A DNA stretch of 64,000 nt, taken from NCBI RefSeq assembly GCF_025917005.1, contig NZ_CP078091.1:930001-994000 (forward strand). The letters run 5' to 3'. Of this stretch, positions 17,324 to 26,573 are shown piece after piece. The translations under genes were made by a program, and so were the position numbers. This DNA comes from Porphyrobacter sp. ULC335. GTDB taxonomy: Bacteria; Pseudomonadota; Alphaproteobacteria; Sphingomonadales; Sphingomonadaceae. The notes beneath the pieces were generated by a model, which saw only the letters and a program-made list of their open reading frames with translations, did not search any database and had not been told where the DNA came from. Each line of letters opens with the position of its first letter. The first letter of the stretch is position 1.

Positions 17324-18584
17324 ATGCCTAAAATCACGAAGAGTCTTGTCGAAGCTCTCAAACCTTCGAGAGATGCAGTCAAAGGTTCGAGTCAGTTCGT
17401 GTGGGATTCGGAGCTGCGCGGCTTTGGTGTTTCGGTGGGATATCAGGGCACCAAAAGCTTCGTGGTCCAGTACCGCAATCCGGCTGGACAGAGCCGCCGA
17501 AAGGTCATTGGCCGCTTCGGTCTAATGACCGTCGAAGAGGCTCGGCGCAGCGCTCGCGTGATGCTCGGCGAGGTCGCGAAGGGGACGGATCCGATTGAAG
17601 AGACCAAGCATGTGCGCGGCCACACCATTAGCCAGATCTGCGACTGGTATCTTGATCGAGCCGAGGCCGGGAGGATCATTGGTCGTAGTCGAAGACCGAT
17701 CAAGCAGTCCACGCTCGCTATGGATCGCAGCCGGATTGAAGCGCATATCAGACCACTGCTCGGACACCGCGTGATCGAGACACTCAAGCTTGGCGACATT
17801 GAAGCGGCGCAGGCCGACATCGCGGCGGGACTGACTTCAAAGCCGCGCATCGGCAGCCGCGGCGGATCGACCAAAGGCGGGGAGGGTGTCGCGTCCCGAA
17901 CGATGTCCACGCTCCACTCGATCCTTGAACATGCCGTCAGACTGGGGGAGATCGAAAAGAACCCGGCACGTGGTGTCAGGCGTTTGGCAAGCACACCAAA
18001 GATGCGCTGGCTCTCTCACGCCGAGCTGCGCAGACTCGGAGAAGCCCTGCAGGAAGCCGAAGCGGATCTCGAACACCCCAAGGGTATTGCCGTTATCAGG
18101 CTCCTGCTCCTGACAGGTTTTCGTCGGCTCGAAGCTCTCAGCCTCGAACGGGCATGGCTTCTCGAAGAGGAGAACGCGGTCCATTTCGCCACGACCAAGA
18201 CCGGCGCACAGCGCCGCGTCATCGGCCAAGCTGCCGTTGACCTCCTTAAGGCTCAACCTGACACAGGCTCGAAGTTCTTCTTCCCCGCCGACTGGGGGGG
18301 AAGGGCATTTCATCGGGGTTGTCCGGGTGCTTGATCGCGTTTGCCAACGGGCCGGCGTCGAGAAAGTCACCCCGCATGTCCTTCGCCATACATTTGCCAG
18401 CGTGGCTGGCGGTCTGGGCTACTCCGAGCTCACCATTGCAGCTCTTCTCGGTCATGCGTCGCGAGGCATAACCCAAAGATACATTCATATCGATGAGCCG
18501 CTGAGGGCGGCAGCAACAGCAGTATCAAATCGAATGCTGGTTCTGCTGAGCTCACAAAGAGGTGCCGAGGCGATCGACGATTGA
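17324..18584 (+). pseudogene. Tyrosine recombinase/integrase of a tRNA-targeting element, frameshifted
   Basis: DUF4102-type N terminus (KITKSLVEALKPSRDAVKGS, FVWDSELRGFGVSVG), a SAM-like core-binding domain (about 100-215) and the catalytic domain. Arg is in LLTGFRRLEAL (Arg267) and the second box HVLRHTFAS, LLGHAS and Tyr in TQRYIHI lie in another frame. The frame changes at seven G (18294-18300); deleting one G restores a single protein of about 419 residues ending at 18584. All catalytic residues are then present. Unshifted, translation stops at 18334, before the second Arg and the Tyr. This could be a sequencing slip or a real inactivation. Confidence 0.8.
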
Positions 18585-18816
18585 ACATGGACTGATGCAT
18601 CGCGAGCAGAAGTCGGCGCGACCGGAGATATGGTGCTGATCGACACTTATCGTCTCGTCCATCGAGGGCGGGGTACGAGGAAGGCGCGCTACCGGTTCCA
18701 TAAGCTGCACTGTGAGCTGCTCTGGATTGATCAGATTGCGACAGTTTTCGAACGCATCCTGGTGGGTGAGTTGGAGCATTTTTGCAGAGCAGCCTGACTG
18801 GCAGCAGTGGCGAGTG

Positions 18817-19416
18817 TCAGGTAGAGCCAGGAATGGCAGCAATAAGGCGAGGCACTGCGTCCAGGCAACTGGCATGATAGGTTGCGAGCGCCGGGACGCA
18901 GTCGCTCAACGAGTGGGAGATGCTGGTCTCGAGGAGCAGCAGCGTGTCTCTGGCCGCGGGTATGATGGCAGGCTCCATCCTTCGCGCAGGACCAAGCCTC
19001 TCGCCGATCTGGTCAACTGAGCGGACAAGGAACCGGTTTCCCGAAGCCGAAGCAATCGCTGCGAAAACTGCCCCCAAACGAGCGGCGTAGTTATGAGCTT
19101 CCGGCCCCTCGCTGGGCAGCCTACCGGTGGATTCCCCCGTCATGGCGGCATGGAGAAGTAGCACGTGATTGACGATGAGCATGTCGCGCAGCCCCTGATC
19201 GGTCATCCTGCTGACCCGGAAGCCCTCGCCCGGGTTGAGATCGACAAGCCCTTCCCCTGTCAGCTGGTTGAGACTGTCTCGTACCGGCGTCATGCTGACG
19301 CCGAATTCCTCGGCAAGCCGCATGGCCTCGAGTTTCGAGCCCATCGGATAGGTGCCTGCCATCAGCTCCCGCTTGAGGCGCTGGTATGTCGGCTCGAGGA
19401 CATGAGCCGGACTCAT
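18817..19416 (-). CDS. GntR family regulator (FCD-type)
   Basis: 199 residues with an N-terminal GntR winged helix (TYQRLKRELMAGTYPMGSKL, LAEEFGVSMTPVRDSLNQLT, GEGLVDLNPGEGFRVSRM) and a helical effector domain. Its ATG overlaps the phyH stop by four bases, so it is the last gene of a luxI-phyH-gntR unit. GntR regulators appear near lasso-peptide clusters in related bacteria, but operon position here links it to the quorum-sensing pair. The ligand is unknown. Confidence 0.85.
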   Translation of the reverse strand: MSPAHVLEPTYQRLKRELMAGTYPMGSKLEAMRLAEEFGVSMTPVRDSLNQLTGEGLVDLNPGEGFRVSRMTDQGLRDMLIVNHVLLLHAAMTGESTGRLPSEGPEAHNYAARLGAVFAAIASASGNRFLVRSVDQIGERLGPARRMEPAIIPAARDTLLLLETSISHSLSDCVPALATYHASCLDAVPRLIAAIPGST

Positions 19417-20282
19417 GGGTCTTTTCGACGCGCTTTCGCAAACGCTCGCACCGCAGCTTCCTGGTCCGGGCGCAGCGCGTCCCGCGCCTGCAAATAATCA
19501 TCCGGGTCTTCGGACAACAGGATAGACGGGCATTGCCCTTCATAATTCCCGAGATTCGGGCGATGCTGGCAATATCCTGCGAGCTCGGCCAGCTCGGGCG
19601 GAAAAGTTCGGGCGATGTGGGGCGGATAGGCAAGCCAGAGGTTCTCGTAGGGCTTGAGCCATCCGAGGCTGTAACCGATCACGACAGCACGCCGGACGGT
19701 ATCGGTCGAATTCGGCCCTGCCCCGTGGATTGTGGAGCCGAGGAAGCAGATGGCATCGCCGGTCCGGCATTCGGCGATCACGGGCGGCCCCAGTTCGTCG
19801 AGGTCTGCGATGTCCGCACAATGGGTCCCCGGGTATATCCTTGTGGCACCATTTTCCGCCGTGAAGTCGGTCAGCGGCCAGATCACATTGAGCAGGTATT
19901 CGAGCTCTCCTTTTGCCCCTGCCCACATGTCGTGATCACGATGTGGGAACTGCTCGACTTCGCCGGGGTGGATGGCGATCGCCTGTGCGACATTGAGCTG
20001 GATGCGGTCGCAGGCGCGTCCGAGAATTGCCCGCGCAAGACCCAGTACGAGGGGTTGGAGGGCGAGTTCTGCGGCAACCGGCGACCTGCGCAACAGGCTT
20101 CCGAAGCGCTGCGTCCGGTAGCCATAGAAGTCGCCGTGCCCGAAGGGCACAGCCTCGAATGCTGGTGCGAGATCCCGGTCAAGCGTTCGGACCGTCTCGG
20201 CCGGCAATGCGTGCGGGATAATGCAGTAGCCCCTGCTTTCCAGCTGGCCGAGCCAGCGCGTCGTTGCCGGTGGTGAGTTCAC
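19413..20282 (-). CDS. Phytanoyl-CoA dioxygenase (PhyH) family Fe(II)/2-oxoglutarate oxygenase
   Basis: 289 residues. The metal ligands are visible as HRDHD (the His-x-Asp motif, residues about 117-121) and a distal His in STIHGAGPNST, with Arg in DTVRRAVVIGY as the likely 2-oxoglutarate contact. PhyH enzymes hydroxylate carbons, classically the alpha carbon of acyl-CoA. Its start overlaps the luxI stop by four bases, so it is co-translated with the signal synthase. I infer a role in altering the acyl chain of the signal or its precursor; a separate metabolic role cannot be excluded. Linkage of phyH to luxI in sphingomonads is, to my recollection, recurrent. Confidence 0.88.
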   Translation of the reverse strand: MNSPPATTRWLGQLESRGYCIIPHALPAETVRTLDRDLAPAFEAVPFGHGDFYGYRTQRFGSLLRRSPVAAELALQPLVLGLARAILGRACDRIQLNVAQAIAIHPGEVEQFPHRDHDMWAGAKGELEYLLNVIWPLTDFTAENGATRIYPGTHCADIADLDELGPPVIAECRTGDAICFLGSTIHGAGPNSTDTVRRAVVIGYSLGWLKPYENLWLAYPPHIARTFPPELAELAGYCQHRPNLGNYEGQCPSILLSEDPDDYLQARDALRPDQEAAVRAFAKARRKDP

Positions 20283-20905
20283 TGGGCGTGCTCCAGCTCT
20301 GTCGCGGTCGCGCGGAATGCGGCAGGTGTATAGATGCCGCGACTGGCCAGATCGGCGGGAGTTTGTGCATCAATCCCAATATGCAGCCCGACCAGCTCTT
20401 CGCCGTTGATCTCGCATGGCGGACCGAGGCGGGAGCATCTCCAGCCGAACTTCGCGATCTGCCCGTACCAGGTCCGGCTCGCCACAGCGGAGTAGCCGGA
20501 CAGGTCGCAATCGAGCGCGTGGTCAGCCAGAGCGCTTACCAGCTGGTTGCGGGCCAGCCGACGTTCTCGAGCAGGCAATTCTGGTTCGATACAAAATCGC
20601 GTAATCTCGCGCAGTTTCGGGCTTCGCGGGACCGGACCGTCACACAGGCACGGAAACAGATCGCCCAGAATATGCGGAAGGTCGGTATGGAGCAGGCGCG
20701 CCGATGCCCGGTGCCTTCCAAGCTCATCGGTGATGATGATGTAGGTGGCGTCAGGAGTGTCGAACTGATCGATATCATAGATGCCATCGATGACCGGAAT
20801 GTCCCACCCGAGTACGTCGACAAAGACTCGTTTGCGGGCATGAAACATCTGCCTGAGCGCTTGATCTTCGATGCCGTGGTGCGGTCGGGTTGATCGGTAC
20901 TGCAT
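20279..20905 (-). CDS. LuxI-family acyl-homoserine-lactone synthase
   Basis: 208 residues with the invariant LuxI residues in place: Arg24, Phe28 and Trp34 (FHARKRVFVDVLGW), Asp44/Asp46 (IYDIDQFD), Arg70 (RASARLL), Phe84, and Glu100/Arg103 (REITRFCIEPEL). The enzyme makes N-acyl-homoserine lactones from SAM and acyl-ACP or acyl-CoA. It heads a three-gene unit with phyH and gntR, downstream of luxR on the same strand. A 233-bp gap before it holds candidate control sites. Confidence 0.92.
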   Translation of the reverse strand: MQYRSTRPHHGIEDQALRQMFHARKRVFVDVLGWDIPVIDGIYDIDQFDTPDATYIIITDELGRHRASARLLHTDLPHILGDLFPCLCDGPVPRSPKLREITRFCIEPELPARERRLARNQLVSALADHALDCDLSGYSAVASRTWYGQIAKFGWRCSRLGPPCEINGEELVGLHIGIDAQTPADLASRGIYTPAAFRATATELEHAQ

Positions 20906-20966
20906 AGCGGCCTGCCTTCAAAGGAGTGGACAGGGCTATTCTCGGCGGCAATCGGCATGCGAGGTA

Positions 20967-21025
20967 TCCCAAGAAATGGGGACCCCCGCAGCCAGCGCTG
21001 CGGCGCACCCGATTGGGTATGTTGT
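20967..21025 (-). promoter_or_regulatory. luxI upstream elements: weak lux-box-like repeat and 12-mer shared with the fseA-like gene
   Basis: TCCC-N8-GGGA at 20967-20982 lies about 62 bp before the luxI start and is a weak lux-box candidate. At 21014-21025 the 12-mer TGGGTATGTTGT (minus strand ACAACATACCCA) is identical to 23006-23017, which lies a similar distance before the DUF6499/DUF2285 gene. Just left of it CCCGATTGGG is a short inverted repeat. A common regulator, plausibly LuxR, is inferred. Confidence 0.4.
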
Positions 21026-21138
21026 ATTCACGAGCGAATGCGACCGGGGCCCGATAGCATGACGTCGAGGTCGGCCGTTCAGGCCGGTGGACGTCAGCCA
21101 TAGCCGCCGCCATGGCGATAGCCGATGATCGGTCGTGG

Positions 21139-21891
21139 CTAGTGCGGATCGTGCCACCGCAGCAGGTCCGAAAACCCGATCAGGCCGTCGAACAGGGCCG
21201 ATATGATCAGCGATTGCTTGCAGTGCACCTGATACCGCTCGCGCGCGGTCTTGAGGTGCTGAATCACTGTTTCGGTCCCGATCCCGAGGATCATCGCTGT
21301 TTCGGCCGCGGTCTTTCCGCGCGCGACCCACAAGACGCATTCGCGCTGCCGCTCGGTAAGGGCAGGAAGCGCCGCAGCCCGGCCCGCGTCATGGAGCCTC
21401 AGAGCGCAACCGAGCGCCTGTGCTCCCACGGTCTCGGCGATGGTCAGCTGTTCGCTGGGAAGCTTCCGGCCAGGGGCAACCGCAAATGTGCATGTGCCGC
21501 GTGCCAGACCGGGCAGATGACGCGGCACGGTGAACCCGTTGCCAATCCCGCAGTCCTTGCCGACCTGCAGCATCTGTCGGTCGCCGCGGGTTATCGGGAT
21601 CAGCGATCCGAGCGCGTCCCAGGCGAAGCCGGTGAAGGACTTGTCACAGGCTCGCCGGACGGGGTCCCGCCCGGCCAGCTCGAAGCCGACATAGACCCTT
21701 GCCCACTCATCCGGATAGTCGTGAAGGAGTATGCCCGGCGCGAGTGCCCTTTTTGCCCGGAACTCCAGACTGAGCGCAAAATGATCGAAACCGAGCTCGC
21801 GGGAAAACCTGCCGAGCGTCGTGTCGAGCTGGGCAGTTGTGGCGACCTGTGCAAACGCGTTTGCACATTCCTCCGCAAATCGAACTTCCAT
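21139..21891 (-). CDS. LuxR-type quorum-sensing receptor
   Basis: 250 residues from ATG 21891; ATG 21927 adds 12 residues. The autoinducer-binding domain shows the expected pattern LHDYPDEWARVYVGFELAGR followed by DPV, then SFTGFAWD, GIGNGFTVPRHLPG and TFAVAPGRK. The C-terminal helix-turn-helix is LPALTERQRECVLWVARGKT, AAETAMILGIGTETVIQHLK. It lies between luxI and the fseA-like gene, all on one strand, so it probably detects the local signal and drives both. Confidence 0.9.
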   Translation of the reverse strand: MEVRFAEECANAFAQVATTAQLDTTLGRFSRELGFDHFALSLEFRAKRALAPGILLHDYPDEWARVYVGFELAGRDPVRRACDKSFTGFAWDALGSLIPITRGDRQMLQVGKDCGIGNGFTVPRHLPGLARGTCTFAVAPGRKLPSEQLTIAETVGAQALGCALRLHDAGRAAALPALTERQRECVLWVARGKTAAETAMILGIGTETVIQHLKTARERYQVHCKQSLIISALFDGLIGFSDLLRWHDPH

Positions 21892-22118
21892 GGGTAAGAC
21901 CGTCCGATCGGCGGAGGCACCATCCAACGCGCCCTCGCCAGATCGCCCTAAGAAGCCTGCTCCGCCGGTTTCAATCCGTCGTTGCAGCGCCTGCCGAAGC
22001 GAATCTGATCCTTTCCTCTCGGGCGCGCCAAGCTATCGGCACGGCACGCCGTGCGAAAAGTTATAACGCCCTCATTTTGAACGAAAAGCCTTGTGACAGA
22101 CATGTGACCGACTGGCAG

Positions 22119-22920
22119 TCAGCCGGTCCTTCCGGATTTGACAGGCCAGCGGGCGTTGAGGAGGTCGCGGTAGCCTCCTTCGACCATTTGCAAGCCCTCA
22201 CCAAGAAGGCGCTGGAGCTGGCGGCGCTGGGAGCATGACTTCCACTCGACCGCACGAATGCTTGCCGGATCCCCGCCCAGAACAGCAGCGGCCACCTGCC
22301 TGAGACTTCTCGGCAATGCTGCACCTGTTTCGCGGGCATCCAGCACCGCCAGCATCAGACGAAGCCGGTAACCCTGGTAGTCCGTCGGCCGCATGGCGCG
22401 GGCGTGAGCACACTGCGCCGACCGATCCTTGTAGTGATGAAATGCCGCAGCTGCCGCGCTTCTGAGCGCCAGTGACCCGTCGGCAGGAAGCATATAGGAT
22501 GGTTCCTCTGCCTCGTCATCGGCCTTCAGCATGATCCGGTGCCGGATGCCATTGGTGTCGAGAACGAAATGGCGACCCGACGGGCCCTTTCTGTCGCATA
22601 TTACGCTGCCATCAGCGAACCCCTCCACAAGCTGCGGCCAGCGATGGAGGGGGCCCGTCAGCATCAGGATGAACGAGCTGCAGTCGCTGCGCCAGACTGC
22701 CGGAACACCATCGGGCGCAGAGGCGGGATCGAAGGGGAAATTCAAGGCCCCATGCGTGCGCCATCCGATGCGCAGCGGATGATTCCCCTGCGCTTGCCCG
22801 CGTGCCTGCGAGCCGGGCAAACTGGCGCTGGTATTCGCGATTACGGCGCAGGAATTCCTGTGCGTAATCAGCAAAATCATGCGTGTCCGGCTGACGGTAG
22901 CGGCTTTCGGATCGGGCCAT
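22119..22920 (-). CDS. FseA-like DUF6499-DUF2285 excision-activator candidate encoded in two frames
   Basis: The zero frame (102 codons, 22920-22612) begins MARSESRYRQPDTHDFADYA, QEFLRRNREYQRQFARLA and AHRMAHAWGLEFP, the DUF6499 pattern. At TTT-CCC-C (22740-22734 on the minus strand) a +1 shift enters a frame with no start of its own, PFDPASAPDGVPAVWRSDCS through RRLQLQ-type DUF2285 helices to 22119. The joined protein has 266 residues. In the Mesorhizobium ICE ICEMlSym R7A, msi172/msi171 are, to my knowledge, fused in the same way by programmed ribosomal frameshifting to make the excision activator FseA under quorum control. With luxR and luxI directly downstream and an integrase nearby, the parallel is close. 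A sequencing or mutational frameshift is the alternative. Confidence 0.75.
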
Positions 22921-23526
22921 GAGGCACCTCCTTCACGGCACCGGCATCTATCCTCACGACGCGGACCCCGGCATCCCATCAGTCCGGGCAGGACCTCCCC
23001 GCTTCTGGGTATGTTGTGTGCCGCCGCTCGCAGTGCATCATTGGTGGCTGGCGCGTAACCGGGCGTTGAAAGCATCCGTTGGCAGATGCACCGGCACCTT
23101 TAGCTGACGCCTGGACATGCGTACCGGCGCCCGGTCGGAGCGCTGATAACACGTCGCGGTCAGGAGCCTGATTATAGAGGATTAGTCGCGGTCGCCTTGT
23201 CCGACGCCGTTCGCGCAGCACCGGATCTGGCGGGAAAGGCGAGGCGAGCAAGACCAACCCGAGGGGCATATCTCATTCATAATGCATCTTATTCCGGGTT
23301 GCCCGCGTGACCCTTTGCGCGCACAATGACGATGCGCGGCTTCGAACACTGGCAAAAACCGCGCGGAACCTTCCGCCAGACATCATGCACGCCGGTCTGA
23401 TGATGGCCCGGCGGCCGCACCGGATAAGGCCCGCGGAGCGCGGACCAAACGGCGGCACAGTTCTGGATACGACGGTGCAACGAGCCCTCAGGGCCGGAGC
23501 CTCGACGACGCCTGTTTGCGTGATCA
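22921..23526. other. Non-coding gap before the sigma factor, with shared 12-mer
   Basis: No convincing gene. The 12-mer TGGGTATGTTGT at 23006-23017 is repeated at 21014-21025 before luxI, in the same orientation relative to the gene it would control. It is flanked by CCCCGCTTCTGGG, an inverted repeat like the one next to the luxI copy. The remainder probably holds the divergent promoters of the fseA-like gene and the sigma gene. Confidence 0.4.
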
Positions 23527-24132
23527 ATGACCGATGGCCGATTTGTCGGGACGGCGCTGCCGGCGCCTCCGGAATGTTCGCAACCCGTGACGCGCGCAAC
23601 CCTGTGCGCCGGATACCGGTCGAGGCTCGAGACGCTCTATCGGTGCGAGTCCAAGTCGCTGCGAGCCTGGCTTGTGCGGCGGGTCGGCCATGACGCAGCC
23701 GAAGATCTGGCCCATGACGTATTCCTGCGCGCAGCGCGCTGCGCCCAGCTGTGCGACCTTCACAACCCCCGCGGTTTCCTGCGGCGGATCGCCCGGAACC
23801 TCATCATAGATGGTGTCCGCAGGCAGCATCAGATGAGATCCGCCGTACCGCTGTTCGAATCCATCGATACCGCCACGGAGCCCGAACAGGAAGCGGGCCT
23901 GCACGAGCGGGAGACCTTCGCGGCCTATGAAAGCTCGCTGGCCCTGCTTCCTGCGCGGACGGCCCTGATCTTCTCCATGAGCAGGGTCGAGCAGAAGACC
24001 TACCGGCAGATCGGTGAAGAGCTGATGATCACGCCTGCCACTGTTGAGTACCACATGATGCGTGCGCTGCGGTGCCTCAGATCACGCCTCGCCGAGGCGC
24101 GCGGCGACTTGGTCGCTGCGCGCCAGATTTAA
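23527..24132 (+). CDS. ECF RNA polymerase sigma factor (FecI-like)
   Basis: 201 residues with region 2 (YRCESKSLRAWLVRRVGHDA, AEDLAHDVFLRAAR, NPRGFLRRIARNLIIDGVRR) and region 4 (LPARTALIFSMSRVEQKTYR, QIGEELMITPATVEYHMMRA). FecI-type sigmas drive TonB-receptor operons, and a receptor gene follows 95 bp downstream. The usual anti-sigma FecR gene is absent, so its control is unclear. I infer that it transcribes the receptor-isopeptidase pair of the lasso cluster. Confidence 0.88.
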   Translation: MTDGRFVGTALPAPPECSQPVTRATLCAGYRSRLETLYRCESKSLRAWLVRRVGHDAAEDLAHDVFLRAARCAQLCDLHNPRGFLRRIARNLIIDGVRRQHQMRSAVPLFESIDTATEPEQEAGLHERETFAAYESSLALLPARTALIFSMSRVEQKTYRQIGEELMITPATVEYHMMRALRCLRSRLAEARGDLVAARQI

Positions 24133-24227
24133 TTTCAATTGAAACTAAGGTGGGGCGCCGGTCCTGCGTCATCTCCCTTGCGGCAATGTCGGTCAACGCA
24201 TGCCGGAACGTGAAGAGGGAGAAGATC

Positions 24228-26573
24228 ATGTTGTTCAGAAGCGGGACCATCAGGACCCTTATGTCAGGGGTTGCAGCCGTCGGACTGGCTGTTCCCGCCA
24301 TTGCGCAAGACCCCAGGGCCGAGGTCGGTGCGCCGGAACCAGAATCTGGCGAGGACGCAGGCGACACGCCAATCGTGGTCACCGGCACGCGAATCCGGGG
24401 CGCGCGGATCATAGGCGACGTGACGACAATCGATCGTGAAACGATCGTCGAGGCCGGGCAGGTCGACCTCGGTGAGGCCATCCGCACGCTCCCTCAGAAT
24501 TTCTCCGGGGGCCAGAACCCCGGTGTCGGGTTTGGGGCCGGGGGAGCAAACAGCAATGTCAATTCGGCCTCGAGCGCCAACCTGCGCGGGCTAGGTGCCG
24601 ACGCAACGCTCACGCTGCTGAACGGGCACCGGCTGCCCTATGACTCCGCCCTGCAGGGTGTCGATATCTCGGCGATCCCGCTTGCCGCTGTCGAGCGGAT
24701 CGAGGTTGTTCCCGACGGGGCATCGGCAATCTACGGATCGGACGCGGTCGGCGGGGTGATCAACGTGATCCTGCGCCGTGACTTCGAAGGCGTCACGACC
24801 TCGGGTCAGCTCGGGGCGAGCACGGACGGGGGCAATTTCCGGCAGCAGGCCGACATCGTCGCCGGCACCAAATGGAGCACTGGCGGTGCATTCATTGCCT
24901 ATGATTTCGCAAATAATGGCGCGATCAGGGCCGACCAGCGCGACTATGCCAGGTCTCTCGATGGGGAGACCTTCCTCTTTCCGTCACAGCGCCGCCATGC
25001 GCTGACCATCTCGGGGCACCAGGAGCTGGGCAGCGGAGTACGCGCAGGTCTCGATGCGCTCTATTCCTCGCGCACCTCGCGGATTGTGAGCGGCACGCCC
25101 GCAGCACGGTTCATTTCCGAGCCGGAGGTCGAAAGCTATACGCTTGCGCCGTCGATCGACGTTGATCTGGGCAGCGGATGGGAAGCGCGGGTCCTTGGCG
25201 TCTACGGTGTGGACCGCACCAACTTCCGCACCGATTTCCTGCCCCAGCCCGGCACCGGCAACGTCACGACCGGCTGCTTTTGCAACGAGGTCGTCTCGAT
25301 GGAAGCAGGCGCGGAAGGGCCGCTCTTTGCCCTTCCCGGCGGCAGTGCACGGCTCGCCTTCGGAGCGGGTTTCCGCAACAATAGGCTCGATTTCACAAGA
25401 GAAGTGAACGGCACTGCCGCGGCTGCCTTTGACCGGACACGGCGCAGCCGCTTTGCCTATGGCGAGCTCTACCTTCCGGTCATCGCACCCGACAACGCCA
25501 TCAGCGGCGTTGCCGAACTGACTCTCTCGGCGGCGCTGCGATACGAGGATTATACCGATCTTGACCGGCAGGCGACTCCGCGTCTTGCGGCGACCTATGC
25601 GCCGGTCGAGGGCCTCAGGCTCCGGGCGAGCTGGGCGCGCTCCTTCAAGGCGCCCACGTTGTTCCAGCAGTTTACCCCCTACCAGGCTTTCCTGCTCCCG
25701 GCTGTTGCCTTCGGAACCGGATCGCCGGGTCAGACGATAATCTTCACGAGCGGCGGCAACCCTGATCTTGAATCCGAGCGGGCGCGCAGCTGGACAGCCG
25801 GGTTTGAGCTCGAGCCCGAAGCAATCCCGGGCCTTTCGGTTTCGGCGACATGGTATGATATCCGCTACACGGACCGGGTGGTGCAGCCGATACCAGGCTC
25901 AATCGCCGCCGCCTTCCGCGATCCGGGCTTTGCCAGCCTCATCATCCGTAATCCCGAAGAGGCACTGCTCGACAATCTGATCGGTGGAGCTCAGTTGGGC
26001 CTCCAGAATTTCTCGGGTGCCCCTTACAGCCCTGCCGGGGTTCTGGCCTATATCGACAACCGCAACATCAATGTCGCGCTCCAGAACATCGAGGGCATTG
26101 ATGCCCGGATTGCCTGGAACCGGCGCCTCGCCCCTGACAGGAGTTTTGGCTTCGAACTGGCGGGCAGCTGGCTGGACTCAAGCCAGCAGCTGACGGCAGA
26201 TCTTCCGCAGGTGCAGCTGTCGGGCACGGTCTTCAATCCCCCGCGGTACCGGGCGCGCGGGACGGCGCGCGCCGAGATTGGCGGCCTCAAGGCCAATGCG
26301 GCGATCAACTACACCGGTGCGCTGGCGGACCTCAGATTCGCAACCGAAAGTCGCATAGCACCGCAGGCAACATTCGACCTTGGCCTGAGCTATGACGTCA
26401 TCGCAGGCGAGGGCCGCGAACCCGGGCTGACGGTCTCGCTCACGGTCCAGAATATGTTCGACCGCGAGCCCGAGGTGATCAGGATCACCGGCCCGAACGA
26501 TACGCCCTATGACTCGACCAACTTCTCGCCGATCGGCAGGTTCGTTGCCCTTGGCATCAGGAGGCACTGGTAA
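24228..26573 (+). CDS. TonB-dependent outer-membrane receptor of the lasso-peptide cluster
   Basis: 781 residues from ATG 24228, with signal peptide MLFRSGTIRTLMSGVAAVGL and a TonB-box-like IVVTGTRIRG. The plug domain is clear (EAIRTLPQNFSGGQNPG, NLRGLGADATLTLLNGHRLP, IEVVPDGASAIYGSDAVGGV), followed by the beta barrel ending FVALGIRRHW with a terminal aromatic residue. It is coupled to the isopeptidase by TAATG. In sphingomonad and caulobacter lasso clusters such receptors are thought to import the lasso peptide for cleavage by the isopeptidase; the pairing here fits that model. Confidence 0.9.
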   Translation: MLFRSGTIRTLMSGVAAVGLAVPAIAQDPRAEVGAPEPESGEDAGDTPIVVTGTRIRGARIIGDVTTIDRETIVEAGQVDLGEAIRTLPQNFSGGQNPGVGFGAGGANSNVNSASSANLRGLGADATLTLLNGHRLPYDSALQGVDISAIPLAAVERIEVVPDGASAIYGSDAVGGVINVILRRDFEGVTTSGQLGASTDGGNFRQQADIVAGTKWSTGGAFIAYDFANNGAIRADQRDYARSLDGETFLFPSQRRHALTISGHQELGSGVRAGLDALYSSRTSRIVSGTPAARFISEPEVESYTLAPSIDVDLGSGWEARVLGVYGVDRTNFRTDFLPQPGTGNVTTGCFCNEVVSMEAGAEGPLFALPGGSARLAFGAGFRNNRLDFTREVNGTAAAAFDRTRRSRFAYGELYLPVIAPDNAISGVAELTLSAALRYEDYTDLDRQATPRLAATYAPVEGLRLRASWARSFKAPTLFQQFTPYQAFLLPAVAFGTGSPGQTIIFTSGGNPDLESERARSWTAGFELEPEAIPGLSVSATWYDIRYTDRVVQPIPGSIAAAFRDPGFASLIIRNPEEALLDNLIGGAQLGLQNFSGAPYSPAGVLAYIDNRNINVALQNIEGIDARIAWNRRLAPDRSFGFELAGSWLDSSQQLTADLPQVQLSGTVFNPPRYRARGTARAEIGGLKANAAINYTGALADLRFATESRIAPQATFDLGLSYDVIAGEGREPGLTVSLTVQNMFDREPEVIRITGPNDTPYDSTNFSPIGRFVALGIRRHW

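Noticed and set aside
21062..21096. GACGTC...GGCC repeats after luxR as a lux box
   Set aside because: Symmetry is that of a weak hairpin (GGCC-GTTCA-GGCC), not a 20-bp lux box; it may simply end the luxR transcript.
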